Origin: Neoceratodus forsteri
Taxonomy: Eukaryota; Chordata; Ceratodontiformes; Ceratodontidae
Length of the DNA stretch: 64,000 nt
Direction: 5' to 3'
NCBI GenBank assembly: GCA_016271365.2
Contig: CM057452.1
Location: 1,246,601,001 to 1,246,665,000, forward strand
The notes beneath the pieces were generated by a model. It was given only the letters and a program-made list of their open reading frames with translations, was not told the origin of the DNA and made no database searches. Each line of letters begins with the position of its first letter. Position 1 is the first letter of the stretch. The position numbers and the translations under genes are program-made. Positions 1-11,282 of the stretch are shown one piece after another.

Positions 1-229
1 ATAAGCAGTACTATGCTTTTAACATAGAAACAACCAATATGCATTTAACAAACTTATATTAAGGCAATAGTTGCTAGTATATTGAATGATAAATTAATGT
101 TCAGTAAGCCAACAGTAATATTTTAATAGATATGCATCGGTCACTAAAATGTTAGTAATGCCTGATGATGGAAACTGGCTACTGGATTTCTCAAAGCCAG
201 GATAAAAGTAGAATGGATTCAGCATGAAC

Positions 230-650
230 TATTGCCTCCCACATAGCAACAAAGGTTAGTAAATGTATACCATCAGGACATCACTACATTTTAAATGGCC
301 AAAGCATATCTATTAAAATATTTGTTAGTGTTTATTAAAGATAAGTAGATGGTTAAATTGATGTGAAACAATCATTTATATTAGCAACCACTAGTAAATT
401 GTCAGTAGTCATTGGAAACCAGGCAGTGTAATTTCTTATACTGAAACATAGGTACAACTCAAAAACACTGATTATGTATCCTGATAGTGGCAGCAAAGGG
501 TAGTACAGGTAGACCATCAAAATATCACTACATCTTAAATAGAAAATGCATAGCTATAAAAATAGTTCTGCATGCTTATTAAACAATTGATTTTCAATAA
601 AGTAAAGATAGCTGCCTTAATATGCATTTCTTAAATACACAGTTAACTAG
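230..650. repeat. Diverged ~245 bp tandem duplication, AT-rich
   Basis: Two related segments begin near 269 and 514. They share the order CCATCA, ATCACTACAT, TTAAAT and TATTAAA, so the period is about 245 bp with heavy divergence. The surrounding 1-1300 region is AT-rich and shows no protein trace I recognise. This may be a decayed tandem repeat or part of an unknown element. Confidence 0.4.
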
Positions 651-1304
651 CGGTAGCATCCATGATAATGCATATTATTGCATAAGCTCTTAAGAATTTA
701 ATAAATGGTTTAGCAAACAGTGTGTGGAAGAGGGCTTCCACTACTTGTGAGACTGGAGGGATGTAATCCATCCAAAGACAAAGGGAACTAGTGCCCCGAG
801 TCAGACATGTGATATATATTTCTCATGTAATACTCTATGTATGTGTATGTGGGGGGGGGTATGGTGCTGGGATAAGCCAATGCTTTACTGTAGATATAGT
901 AGGCCTACTGTATCTGGTATTCTTCCTACTTGTAACAACAGACAGGGCAGACAAAAATAGTGAGAAAGCAGAACTTGGGAACAAAGGAAATGGTCGAGGG
1001 TGTTGAGGGTGAAGTCACAACCATGAAAAAGAATAGGAAAACAGACTCCTAGAAAGTACTATGAGCTGCATGAATGCCAGCATTATTTGCAACAAAATGA
1101 AATACCTACAGGCTGTAACAGCAGATGGTGTACTTGATGCCATGCAGGAGTGCTTCATAGTCAGTTGATTAAGGAAAGTACTGGGGAAAGGGTAATTCTT
1201 AATTAATGCTGTGAAACATAGACATCAACATGGATATCAGGCTGGAGGATCCCCTTGGGACTAGAGAATACAAATCAGTGTGGTTTAGTATGTCACTAGA
1301 TGCC

Positions 1305-3062
1305 CACCAGTACAACTCAAAAACAAGCATTTATCAATGCCAAGTGTTGCTTGCTGTCATTAGCAGTGGAAGTGCAGGAGTTAGACAGATGCAATATAGG
1401 AAAGGCAGTGAAGTATTGAACTGATGCCAGCTCCACCCCCACCCTGCAGAAATGGACAGGCATTGGGGTGTGCCTTTGGGTCATCGCTCATAACGGTCAT
1501 GACATTTCACCTCACCCTACCCTGCAGACACTTACAAGTGTCAAGGTGTGCTTTGAAGTGTTCGGGCTTTATACTCACCTCATTCCATAAAGAAACACAC
1601 TGAAATGGGTGCAGTATAGGTGAATGGGTAAACTCTGGGGCCAAAGGTTCCAAGGCACACCTCGATGCCTGCCACTGGCTACAGGGTGGGGGTGGAATGG
1701 CATGAGCATTACTGTCGACAATCCCAAGTCGCACCCCTGATGCCTGTCAGTCTCTACAGGGTAGGGTGTTATGGTCAAACACCCTAGCACCCTGGGCATT
1801 TCTTGGTATTTTTACTCCAAGTTTTCAACATGGGCTTTTTGTGAACCCACCACATGAACAGTGACACTATCAGTTTGTTAGCCAAAAGGTGATTTTGCAC
1901 AGCGACTGCGCCATTTGGTGCCACAGGTGTGAAAACACATTTTGAACAGGATGTGAAAAATGACAGCTGTACTGTTCATGAGGAGGTGTAAAAAATGGCA
2001 ATGCTGAAAATCTGGAGTGAAAATATAAAAAAAACTGGTGAAGTCACGAGTATGCATAGAAACTGCGCAACGCACAGCCATAATGTAATTAGTTTTGGGA
2101 TTTTTTACTGCAGATTTTCAACATAGGCATTTTAGGGACTTCTGCTCATGAACAGTGTCACAGTGATTTTCTTAATCTATCCCAACCACTGATTTCCCAC
2201 AGCGACCGTGCTATTCTGCGCCGGAAGTGCAAAAACACATTTTGGCCAGGGTGTGAAAAATGACAGCTGTACTGTTCATAAGGAATTGTGGAAAAATGCC
2301 AAAGTTGAAAATCTGGACTGAAAAGATTACAAGTTCATGAACTTACAAGGGTGCATAAAATTGCACAATGCGCGCTCATAACACAGTCATTTTATGGAGT
2401 TCTGTCACCACATTTTCAACATTGCCAGTTTAAGACCTGTGCTCATGAACAGTACCACTGTGATATTTTCTTAATCTGTCCCGAAGATTGATTTCACACA
2501 CCAACCACACCACTGTGCGCTAGATGTGTGAACACACATTTTGGGTGAGATGTGAAAAATGACAGTTGTAATGTTCATAAGGAGGTGTGGTAAAATGGCA
2601 ATGTTAAAAATCTGGAGTGAATATAGTAAAAATATGGGAAGTTACAAGCGTGCATAGGAATTGCGAAACACATGCTCTTAAAACAGTCATTTTGGGGAAT
2701 ATTTTCATTAAATTTTCAACATAGGGTTTTTGGGGACCTACCTCATGAACAGTGTCAATGTGATATTCTTAATCTGTCCTGAACATTGATTTCGCACACC
2801 GACCATGCCATTGTGCACTACATGTGCAAAAACACATTTCAGGCAAGATGTGAAAAATGACAGCTATACTGTTCATAAGAAGGTGTGGTAAAATGGCAAT
2901 GTTGAAAATCTGGAGTGAAAATATCAAAAATGCTTGAAGTTACAAGCGTGTGTAGGAACTGCACAACACATGCTCATAAAACAATCATTTTTGGGAATTT
3001 TTTTCACCAAATTTTCAACATAGGGTTTTGGGGGTCCTACCTCATGAACTGTGACACTGTCA
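1305..3062 (-). mobile_element. PAL palindromic element, copy 3 (inverted, one end missing)
   Basis: From the end at about 1313 (AACAAGCATTTATCAATGCC) this copy runs through a C-rich inverted-repeat module (1425-1780). It then holds a series of about 290 bp units, each an imperfect palindrome. One arm carries GTTCATGAGGAGGTGT and GGCAATGCTGAAAATCTGG; the other carries the complement, TTTTCAACAT with CCTCATGAACAGT. The same arrangement appears in reverse complement at 48.4-49.94 kb, and a related one at 30.9-36.49 kb. No open reading frame resembles a transposase. The distal end with three short hairpins, present in copies 1 and 2, is absent here: the unit series stops near 3062. Non-autonomous DNA or rolling-circle element is my inference. 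Confidence 0.7.
1425..1780. repeat. Inverted-repeat C-rich module within PAL copy 3
   Basis: The left arm has CCACCCCCACCCTGCAG followed by GACAGGCATTGGGGTGTGCC. The right arm contains the reverse complement of the same words (GGCACACCTCGATGCCTG, CTACAGGGTGGGGGTGG, then TGATGCCTGTCAG). The centre is near 1600. The same module is present in opposite orientation at about 49490-49860. Confidence 0.65.
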
Positions 3063-3410
3063 GCTGTCCTGTTCCTATTATTTGCCCCCTTCCCGTTCTT
3101 CTCACACATTTTTGTTTACTTTGCAACTTACATAGACTTTTATTTCTATACTTCATTGTTACTGTGTCCTTTTTATCACTTTCTAACTACACTTCCTGCC
3201 CTCCTACCCTTTAAGTAATTATTTTTAATTTTTTTTAATTGCTCCACAGTAGATATAAATACTGGTAATGTTGCTCAGTTTTACTATTCACCTGAAGAAG
3301 GGACGTGTGAGACCCTGAAAGCTTATGTATAATTCCATCTTTGTGCAAGATACTTGCTGGTCCAATAAAAGGTATCAAACCTTCCAGTGTCTCTTGTTTT
3401 CCAAGGACCA
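3063..3410 (+). other. Retroelement 3'-tail-like segment with CCTGAAGAAGGG motif
   Basis: After a pyrimidine-rich stretch, the words CACCTGAAGAAGGGACGTG, GAAAGCTTATGT and CCAATAAAAGGTATC occur in order at 3288-3380. Comparable tails are common at the ends of dispersed vertebrate retroelements, including Penelope-like ones as far as I recall. No coding sequence is attached, so the family is uncertain. The segment begins where PAL copy 3 stops and may have interrupted it. Confidence 0.35.
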
Positions 3411-4070
3411 ATACAGCTAGAATCTCATTTCACATTTTATATTTACAACTTCTGTTGTTACACCAGTCTGCCACTAGGTATCATCATCATCATAACAGCA
3501 GTGCCACAGGAAACAAACATTTGCATAACTTATTGTTTTTTATGTGCTGCATTTTAAGTAAATCACTTTGCCATTCATTACTAATATTACTAAACATGAT
3601 TTAGATATTGATATCAACTAAAACACATGGTACAACAGAGCTCACAACACCCACCTATGTTAGTAAGCTTGTGTGTTTAGGCATCATGCTGTTCCCTTCT
3701 TAATCATACATCTCTTTTTAGCATCCTGCATTGATTAAAAACCAAGTTAGTTTAATACTTAACTAATGGTGAAATGTTGGGCTAAATGAGGATTGGACTG
3801 TTATAATTAGTAAAATGAATATACATTGATAACACTTGTTTCAGGAGTGGCCAGTAATTCTTACTCTTGTGGATTGTCACTTTTGCTAACCTGCCCTCAC
3901 CTACTGATTTATGGATTAATGAAGGGGAACTACTCATTAATTGCTTCGTGGACTTTTTAATTACTTCCCACCTCTCCTCCAAGCCCAGATTGCATCCAAT
4001 TCCCACAGCTTACCCTTGACCTGTTCCCTCATCTGGCCAAAGTCTAATTTTCTAAAATCCAAGAACACAG
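3411..4070. other. No recognisable feature
   Basis: Apart from a short CATCATCATCAT run near 3481, I see no protein, tRNA-like or repeat signal here. Confidence 0.5.
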
Positions 4071-4073
4071 CCC

Positions 4074-5095
4074 TTTATTTATTTATTTATTTGCTTTTGT
4101 TTACTGGGTAAGTCACACTAGACAGCCAAGTGCCTATTTTCAGGTGCGATCCGGGAGAGTTACAAACTTGAATATACAGGTACAGTGACAAATCAACTTT
4201 TGCATACAATGAGATATCAGGTTATGTAGAAGAATGACAACCAGTAAGAAACACATGAGCCCGGGGAGGTTACAGATAACCTGGGAGAATTAAGAGCTAC
4301 AGCATACACAAACAGTGAGTGAGTCAAATTTACATACAATGGGAGAGCAGGTGATACTAGTTATGGTACTCCATTTAGTCATAGCTTGACCAGTTGTCAG
4401 GAGAGTTAGTGCAGTGGGCCCTGAGGGCGCAGAGACCACCCATGCACACGTAGTGTGAGGGGGCTACGAGGTGCATGGACAGGAGGAGGAGCCCTTCAGG
4501 AAGTTCCAAAGGGAAGCTTTAAATCCTGGATGGGAGGGGGTGGACTGAGTAAGGGTTGGGAATGAAATTCCATAATTTGGAGGCATAGTTGGTGAAAGCC
4601 CTATCACCCGCAAGGGTGTGCGTCCTCGGAACCGGGTGATTGAGTGCCGCCCTTGACCTAAGGTGATAGGTAGTGGCGTCAGGGTTGAGGGGAAGGGCAA
4701 GGGCAGCAGGGGTGGCTGATCTAACGATGTTGTCAATGAAGTTCCCTACTACGAAGATGCGGTGCTTGTCAGGAGGGAGCCACTCAAGGCGAGTGTAGAG
4801 GTCACAGCGGTGTGTCAGGGGAGGGGCCCTTGACAATGGTATACTGGTGCCCGGAGCCACTTCATACCATGTGATATTATGGTCACTGGGCCCCAGAGGT
4901 TCTTCAACCCTCACCCCACCTATCATTTCTAAGTTGGTGAGCACCACATCGAGAAAAATAATTTGCCTTGTGGGTTTCCTGACCAGCTGCACTAGCAGAC
5001 AGTCCTGCAATGTATTTAGCACTGGTGAATTGCTCAACTTCATGTAGTGAACCTGTGCCAACTGCCAATTTGGTAGCACATTAGGCACTTTGCAT
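4074..5095 (-). pseudogene. Internally deleted CR1/L2-type LINE remnant
   Basis: Read on the minus strand, the segment encodes the late part of an APE-type endonuclease (residues about 40-70 of the 189-residue frame at 4519-5088, with FLDVVLTNLE and GPSDHN). This is followed directly by the C-terminal domain that normally lies after the reverse transcriptase (CDLYTRLEWLP near residue 95, then GDRAFTNYASKLWN). About 1.5 kb of RT is missing at the join, near 4840. The TTTATTTATTTATTTATTT run at 4074 would be the A-rich 3' tail of the LINE. The join is in frame, so the deletion could be ancestral to a short subfamily rather than private. Not functional. Confidence 0.75.
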
Positions 5096-5545
5096 AGTTT
5101 TTGCCAGAAGAAACAGATACTATACTGATGAAAAAATATGTGAATTATGGGCCTCTAGTGGCATAAAATGTTTCCCATAAAGGGTGTGCCCAGATCCTCC
5201 ATAGCCATTAAAGAAACTCACATCAGGGAGTAGTCAGTTATATGGTAGCCATCAGTACAACTAGAAATATAGGAAATAATGTAACCACTCACCCACTGTA
5301 TTATATTCAAGCATCCATTTATTCTAGTGATATACAATACACATAATAGCATCACCCTTAACCTACCATCATTTTGGGGTGTAAAAAATACATTCCTCAG
5401 GGTGGAAGGTACCTAAATTAATAAATAGAATGCATCCATCTGTCACTTTTATTTTAAATGGATACGTACAGTATAATACAACAACACATTCCACTATAAA
5501 TGCTGTGTAAATGTCAATATGTATGCAGCAGTAAGATCTATGTGG
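5096..5545. other. No recognisable feature
   Basis: AT-rich sequence without a coding or repeat signature I can name. Confidence 0.4.
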
Positions 5546-6098
5546 GAGAGTTATTTATTTATTTATTTTTAATTTAGATACTTTATTGATTTTCAAAAAA
5601 TGATAAATAAACAAAGGACAAACCAATACACACCATCCAATGGAACAAACAGTCAAGAACCTTGAAACATACAAACCTGATAAATACCAAAGAAGAACCC
5701 TCACTCCTACATCACCCTCCTATTGAGTGTTGCTCCTACAATAAACCCATGTAAAACCAAGATGCAGTTAAAGTCCAATAAGGAAAAAGCAAAACCAGTA
5801 CAAAAAGAATAACATTTGGTCTTAAAAGAAAAAATAATGACCAATTCCTCAGCAAGATACTTGTACGAAAAAAAAAGAAAGAACAAGTATCTAAATAATA
5901 ATTAACCAGGCATATAGTAGAAACAATTTCTCTATAAAAGATTAATGTCTATGCCTTACATTAGCTATATGCAATTCCTCATTCAAGGTGCTGAGGATTT
6001 TGGCATGCCATTCTGACCAGGATGGGATTAGGTCATCAAGCCAATGCCGAAAAAGAACTATCTTCACAGCTAGGAGACTAGGGCAATAATGCCCTTTT
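5546..6098 (-). mobile_element. L1/Tx1-like LINE, 3' part (outer piece)
   Basis: The segment starts with a TTATTTATTTATTTTTAATTT tract, which reads as an A-rich tail on the minus strand. It continues in the same sense as the L1-like protein traces at 8.2-10.25 kb. A CR1 LINE separates the two pieces. TAATGCCCTT occurs on both sides of the CR1 (6087-6096 and 8202-8211), as expected for a target duplication. Confidence 0.6.
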
Positions 6099-8200
6099 TA
6101 TATCCTGGCGAGATGCATAGAAACATAGAAGTTGATGGCAGATAAGGACCACAAGGCTCATCCAGTCTGCCCATTTCTTTTTCTACCTTATGAATGTGCC
6201 ATAGGCCTCTGCTCTGTCAATGGTCTATCTATTCATACTCATCTGTATATACCTATCCCATGCCTTTTTGATATCCTGCACTGTATTCATATACACCACT
6301 TCCTGAGGTAGGCCATTCCATGCATCCACCACCCTTTCTGTGAAAAAGAACTTCCTCACATTACCCCTTAATCGGCCTTCCTCTAATCTCATGCTGTGTC
6401 CTCTTGTCCTGCTATTTTTCTTATATTGAAACATGTTAGACTCTTTCACCTTGCTAATGCCCTTAAGGTGTTTGAATGTTTCAATTATATCACCTCTCTC
6501 CCTCCTTTGTTCTAAGGTATACATATTGAGTTCAGTTAATCTGTCCTCATATGTTTTCTGATGCAGTCCCTGCACCATTTTGGTTGCCCTTCTCTGGACT
6601 GCCTCAATTTGGTTAATGTCCTTGTGAAGGTGTGGCCTCCAATACTGCATGCAGTACTCCAGGTAGGGCCTAACTAGTGTCTTGTAAAGAGGGATTATTA
6701 CCTCCCTCTTCTGACTTGTGATACCCCTACTAATACACCCCAACATCCCTCTAGCCTTTTTCTGCTGCTTTAGAGTTCTGCTTGGATGATTTCAGGTCAT
6801 CAGTGATGATGATGCCCAAGTCTCTTTCTTCCCTTGTGACTGCCAACAACTCCCCTCCCAGCCTATAGGTGGCTTCAGGGTTTCTCTTCCCTGTGTGCAT
6901 GATCTTGCACTTCTTTGCATTAAATCCCAGTGCCACTCTTCTGACCATTTTGCCAGTTTATTCAGATCTCTTCTCATTCTGCCCACACCATCTGGATCAT
7001 CTACTTTGTTGCAGATCTTGGTGTCATCTGCAAACAGACAAACCTTACCCTCTAGTCCATCTGCAATGTCACTGATGAAGATATTGAAGAGAACTGGCCC
7101 CAGGACTGATCCCTGAGGTACCCCACTTGTGACTTGCATCTCTTCTGACTGTGTACCGTTTACCACCACTCTCTGTTTTCTGCCCGTCAGCCGGTTAGCC
7201 ACCCAGTTGACCAACGTCTGACCCACCCCGAGCCTACCCAGCTTGTTAATCTTCTATGTGGAACAGTATCAAAAGCTTTGCTGAAGTCAAGGTAGTCAAC
7301 ATCAACTGCTCCCCCTTGGTCCACCACTCTGGTTACCCAGTCAAAGAAATCTATGAGATTAGTTTGACAGGACCTTCCTTTTGTAAACCCATGCTGTCTT
7401 GGATCCTGTGCTCCTATGGATTCCAGGTGTTGCACTATCCTTTCCTTAAGGAGTGTCTCCATAATCTTGCCCACTACTGAGGTGAGACTGACAGATCTGT
7501 AGTTCCCTGCCTCCTTCCTGCTACCACTCTTGTGGAGCGGGATCACATGAGCCCTTCTCCAGTCTTCTGGGACCTCTTCTGTGCTCAGAGACTCACTAAA
7601 CAGTTCTGATAATGGCTCTGCTAGTTCCACCCTTAAATCCTTTATTACCGTGGGATGTATGCCATCAGGCCTCATTGCCTTATCCACCCTGAGCTTATCA
7701 AACTCTTGTAGGACCCTTTCTTTTGTGAAGAGACTAGTGCACACCTCCTCCCCCCCGTGTCCATGGTGCAGAGCTGTGGGCCCTGCCCTACCTTCTCTTC
7801 AGTAAATACTGAGCAGAAGTATCTATTTAGGATAGATGCTTTTACAAGGTCCTCCTCCTCACATGCCCCCTTATCCCCTTTGATCTTAGCAATACCCCCT
7901 TTGGACTTTCTCCTTTCACTAATGTATCTATAGAAAGTCTTGTCACCTTCTTTTACTGTTCGTGCTAGTGTTTCCTCAGTTTGGGCATTTGCCTGCCTTA
8001 CTGCCTTCCCTGCTTCCCTTAGGGAAGTTTGGTATGCCTCTCTATCTTCATCCTGCTTCATTCCCTTACATTTCCTGAAGGCCAGTCTTTTGGCTCTGAC
8101 TTTTTCTGCTACTGTGTTTGAGAACCAAAGTGGTTTTCTTCTTCTTTTGCACTTCCTTTTCTCACTAACACAATGGGATGTTGCTTCAAGTATTGCATCC
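6099..8200 (-). mobile_element. CR1 LINE copy A, 5'-truncated, inserted into the L1-like LINE
   Basis: On the minus strand this is the C-terminal two thirds of a CR1 pol followed by the CR1 3' end. That end reads TTTCTATGTTTCTATG on the minus strand (CATAGAAACATAGAA at 6115). Protein traces run in CR1 order in overlapping frames from about 8200 down to 6225. The copy lacks the endonuclease and so is 5'-truncated, as is usual for LINE integration. It shares its 3' sequence and much of its protein with the CR1 at 57.1-60.0 kb, so both are the same or sister subfamilies. Confidence 0.85.
6225..8200 (-). pseudogene. CR1 reverse transcriptase (broken ORF2 remnant)
   Basis: Fragments at 7672-8200, 7187-7744, 6792-7226 and 6225-6746 together cover the linker before RT, the RT palm and the C-terminal region. 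Motifs visible are VIPLHKSGSRKEAGNYR, then KAFDTVPH, GVPQGSVLGPVLFN and the catalytic VCLFADDTKI. The tail has YLEYCMQYWRPHL and GLPQEVV. The catalytic aspartates are intact in the FADD box, but frame changes near 7200, 6940 and 6750 break the gene. In life this enzyme nicked target DNA and primed reverse transcription of its own RNA there. No endonuclease remains in this copy. Confidence 0.85.
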
Positions 8201-10250
8201 TTAATGCCCTTATAAAAGCCCAATAAACAAACTTCAGGAGTAAAGACCTCTGCCAAATCAAAAGACATGTCAAAATGGGACTTAATAGTCATCCAGAAGG
8301 GTGTAGCCTTCTCATAAATCCATAAGATATGAAATAGGGATCCAGCCTCGTGTTTGTACCTGGAACAGATTGCTTGGTCTTGTCTGACCATTTTACAAAG
8401 ACTCTGTGGAGTAAAGATCATGTAAAATTTTAAATTGAAGCAGTCTGTAGCAATCCTGTTTCATGAATTTATATGTTTCTGACCAAACCTTTTGCCAATC
8501 CGAAGGGGTCCAGTCCAGATTAGACTATTTCGCCAATAATAGCAAATTCCTTAGGATTTAAGTGGGTCAAGGGTTTGGAATATGTTATGTAATTGGGAGA
8601 CCGCATGATGAGAACCTGCAGCTTGAATCAGTTCCTCAAAATTATGCTGATTTGATGCAGTCCATGGTGGAGAGCCTAAATGGGATAACATTGCCTGAGA
8701 TAATTGCAGGTATTTAAAAAAGTGCTTGGCATAAAATTCCTTTCAAGATTGAAAGGAATAAAAATGGAATAGGTAATCAGAAGAAGAACACATAGCCACA
8801 GTGGTGGCCTCTCCAAGGGGAAGACAATTTACAGGTATAGAGCGGTAGGCAATTGTAAAACTGTGATTAAATAGTATTGGTTGATGTAAACTATGTGAAG
8901 CTAAGATATGAAAATATTCACATAGTTTGTGCATGACCATGTAAAGACCAATATATGTGAGAGTCATTTTCATGGACTTAGGGAGAGCTAAAGGAGAAAG
9001 ATATAATAAAGCCAAAAGTTAAATATTGAAACCCCTATACAAGGCTCTTTCAAGGCCTAACCATTGTGATTCATAGAAATCATGTGCTTTCCCTTGGGTA
9101 GTATGTCCCCAAGTACAACTTGGGGAGATGAGGACTACTCTGTTGTTTTTGGAAATTAATTGAAAATAAGTTCTCCTAATCAATTAGCCATATCATAAAA
9201 ATGAATTGAGAAGTGTCTGTAATTTTTGGAACCAATCTCATGGCAAAATACTTTTTTTTACATCCCCAGGGGGTACAGAATACGAGGTAAGATGCTAATT
9301 TTGACTGCATTTATCCATCCCCATAAGGATAAAGGAAGAGCCATCCATTTATGTAGATCTTGTTTAATGAAATGTAATTAGGGACCTAAATTTATTTTTT
9401 TTAAATCAGTGTCTTGAAATAAGGATACCCAGATATCGTAATATCATTGGAGCCCTAAATTGATAATATGTTGTTTAGTAACAAAAGAGTTTAATGGCAA
9501 AACACATGTTTTACAGTACTAAAGTTTAATTTATAAGCTGCAATTTTCCCAAAGGAATCAATCTTTGCTAATGCAGCAGGAAGAGAAGTCTCTAGGTATG
9601 ACAAATATAATAAAATATCATCTGCTTAAACAGAGAGTTTGTATTCCACTTGTTGGAGTCAAATTCCCTGGACTTGAGGATTTCTCTTTAACCTTAAAAT
9701 TAAAGGCTCTAAATATAAATTAAAAAGTAAAGGCGACATGGGGCATCCTTGTCTGGTGTCCGAGGTAATAGCGAAAGACTTAGAGAGAACCCCATTGCAT
9801 AATAGTGTGGCTAATGAGTTATCATAAAGAAGTCACACTTACTGAATAAAATCATCTGGAATGTTATTAGGCCAAAGTACCTCAAATAAATATGGCCAAG
9901 AAACCTGATCGAAAGCCGTCTTGGTGTCCAGGGAGACCAGGGACGCAGGAGTCCTGGTCTACCTGGAGGCTGAGATTAAATGAAATAATTTGTGGATATA
10001 ATCGCTAGAAATATGGCCCTGCATGAATCCAACTTGTTCAGGTCCAATTAAACTGGACCATACACCTTCCAGTCTGTGAGCCAGAATTTTTGCTAAAATG
10101 TTAAAATCAGTATTAATAAGGGAAGTGAGGTGATAACTAGAAGGAAGAAACTCATCTTTCCTGGGTTTTAGAAGAAGAGTTATATGAACTTGTGTGAGAG
10201 ATAGATCAGTGATACCTTGAGAATGAAGAAATCTAAAAACGTCTACCAAT
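8201..10250 (-). mobile_element. L1/Tx1-like LINE, body (inner piece)
   Basis: The minus strand continues the LINE whose 3' end lies at 5546-6098. Near 8220-8420 the frame reads AGSLFHILWIYEKATPFW, the L1 C-terminal signature of a word like LFH, then W, then FW. Near 9959-10255 it reads NTDFNILAKILAHRLEGVW followed by GPEQVGFMQG, the L1-type RT finger/palm motif. In between, at 8500-9900, the frame is shattered and only partial L1 words remain. The 5' end is cut at 10250, where a second LINE ends. Confidence 0.7.
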
Positions 10251-10255
10251 ATCAA
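9959..10255 (-). pseudogene. L1-type RT fragment
   Basis: A 98-residue open stretch covers the conserved RT segment preceding the palm: TLLLKPRKD, YHLTSLINTDFNILAKILA and IGPEQVGFMQG. This matches the usual L1 order of pleading motif (PKPGKD-like), RPISLLN-like and QxGFxxGR-like blocks. The final arginine of the last block is replaced, and no YADD box is joined to it in frame. It is a relic of an L1-clade reverse transcriptase. Confidence 0.75.
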
Positions 10256-10837
10256 TCAATCAATCAAAATCTTTATTTATTCAGGCGATCACCGTTGAGC
10301 AAGCTCATTTGCAAGATGGACCTAATACATAGGTATACAAATTATAACGGTACAATCCAAACAACGTACAATATGTGCAAATACAAATGATACAAGGAAC
10401 ATAGTGATACAGTACAAGAAATAAATAAGGCATTAGTGAGTGAACATATACAGGAAGGTTCAACTAAAAGACTACCTCGGGTACAGGGAAGTTATGGCCT
10501 TTCCGTGGACTGGGGGGTGATATATAATATTAGTGTTTCGGAGAGTCAAGCATGTCCACTGGAGGGCCAGGTGGGCTGGAGATACAGGGAAGGATAGGGT
10601 GGAGGGGGCAACAAGGTCTGGGATAGGGGTTTTGACATAAAAGGACCAGTGTAGGTGAGGGTGCTCAGGGCAGGAGAACTCTGGTAGGCGTAACATAGCG
10701 GGTGGGCATAAAAACCCCAGCCAGCCAGTGTGCAGGTTTTTAGGGTAGTGTAAGCAATTACAGATTTCTTTAACTAAGAGGTCATATAAGGTCTTGAAGG
10801 AGGATATGCTGATCGGGGAGCTAAACTTCAGTGTTTT

Positions 10838-11209
10838 TTATAAAGTATTCCACAAAGATGGCAGCACAAAACTTATATCCATTCTCCTGATATGTGTTTT
10901 CAGCCTGGGTACCTTCAAGTAAATAAAGGATGAGCTTCTCAGTGCATAGGCTCCAGGTTCACAGAGTGGGAGGCAATTGGAGATATATGGGGGAAGTTTC
11001 TTGATGATGGCTTTGAAAGTCCAGATTAAAGCATTTCTGTTTCTCTTGAAATGAAGGGTAGGCCACCCCATGGCTGTATAGAGAGTACAGTGATGTGTGG
11101 TTTGAGGTAGACCAGTAATGAATCTCAGTGCCCTGTGATGCAACGTATCCAGTTTAGCAAGGTGCAATGCAGGGCAGTGGCTATAAAGGAAGTCAGCATA
11201 ATCAACCAA
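10838..11209 (-). pseudogene. Rex1-like LINE C-terminal domain
   Basis: A 123-residue frame reads MVDYADFLYSHCPALHLAKL, then LHHRALRFITGLPQTTHHC, then YTAMGWPTLHFKRN and ends with PSLWNTL. This is the segment that follows RT in CR1/L2/Rex LINEs (the YCS..YG, Q..A.R...G...., L.WLP...R pattern). It is separated from the RT frame by about 70 bp with a frame change. Confidence 0.75.
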
Positions 11210-11282
11210 GGAGAGAAATACGGATTGAACCAGCCATCATTTGGCATTGCTGGTGAGGTAGTTGTTAATCCTAAAAAAGAGA

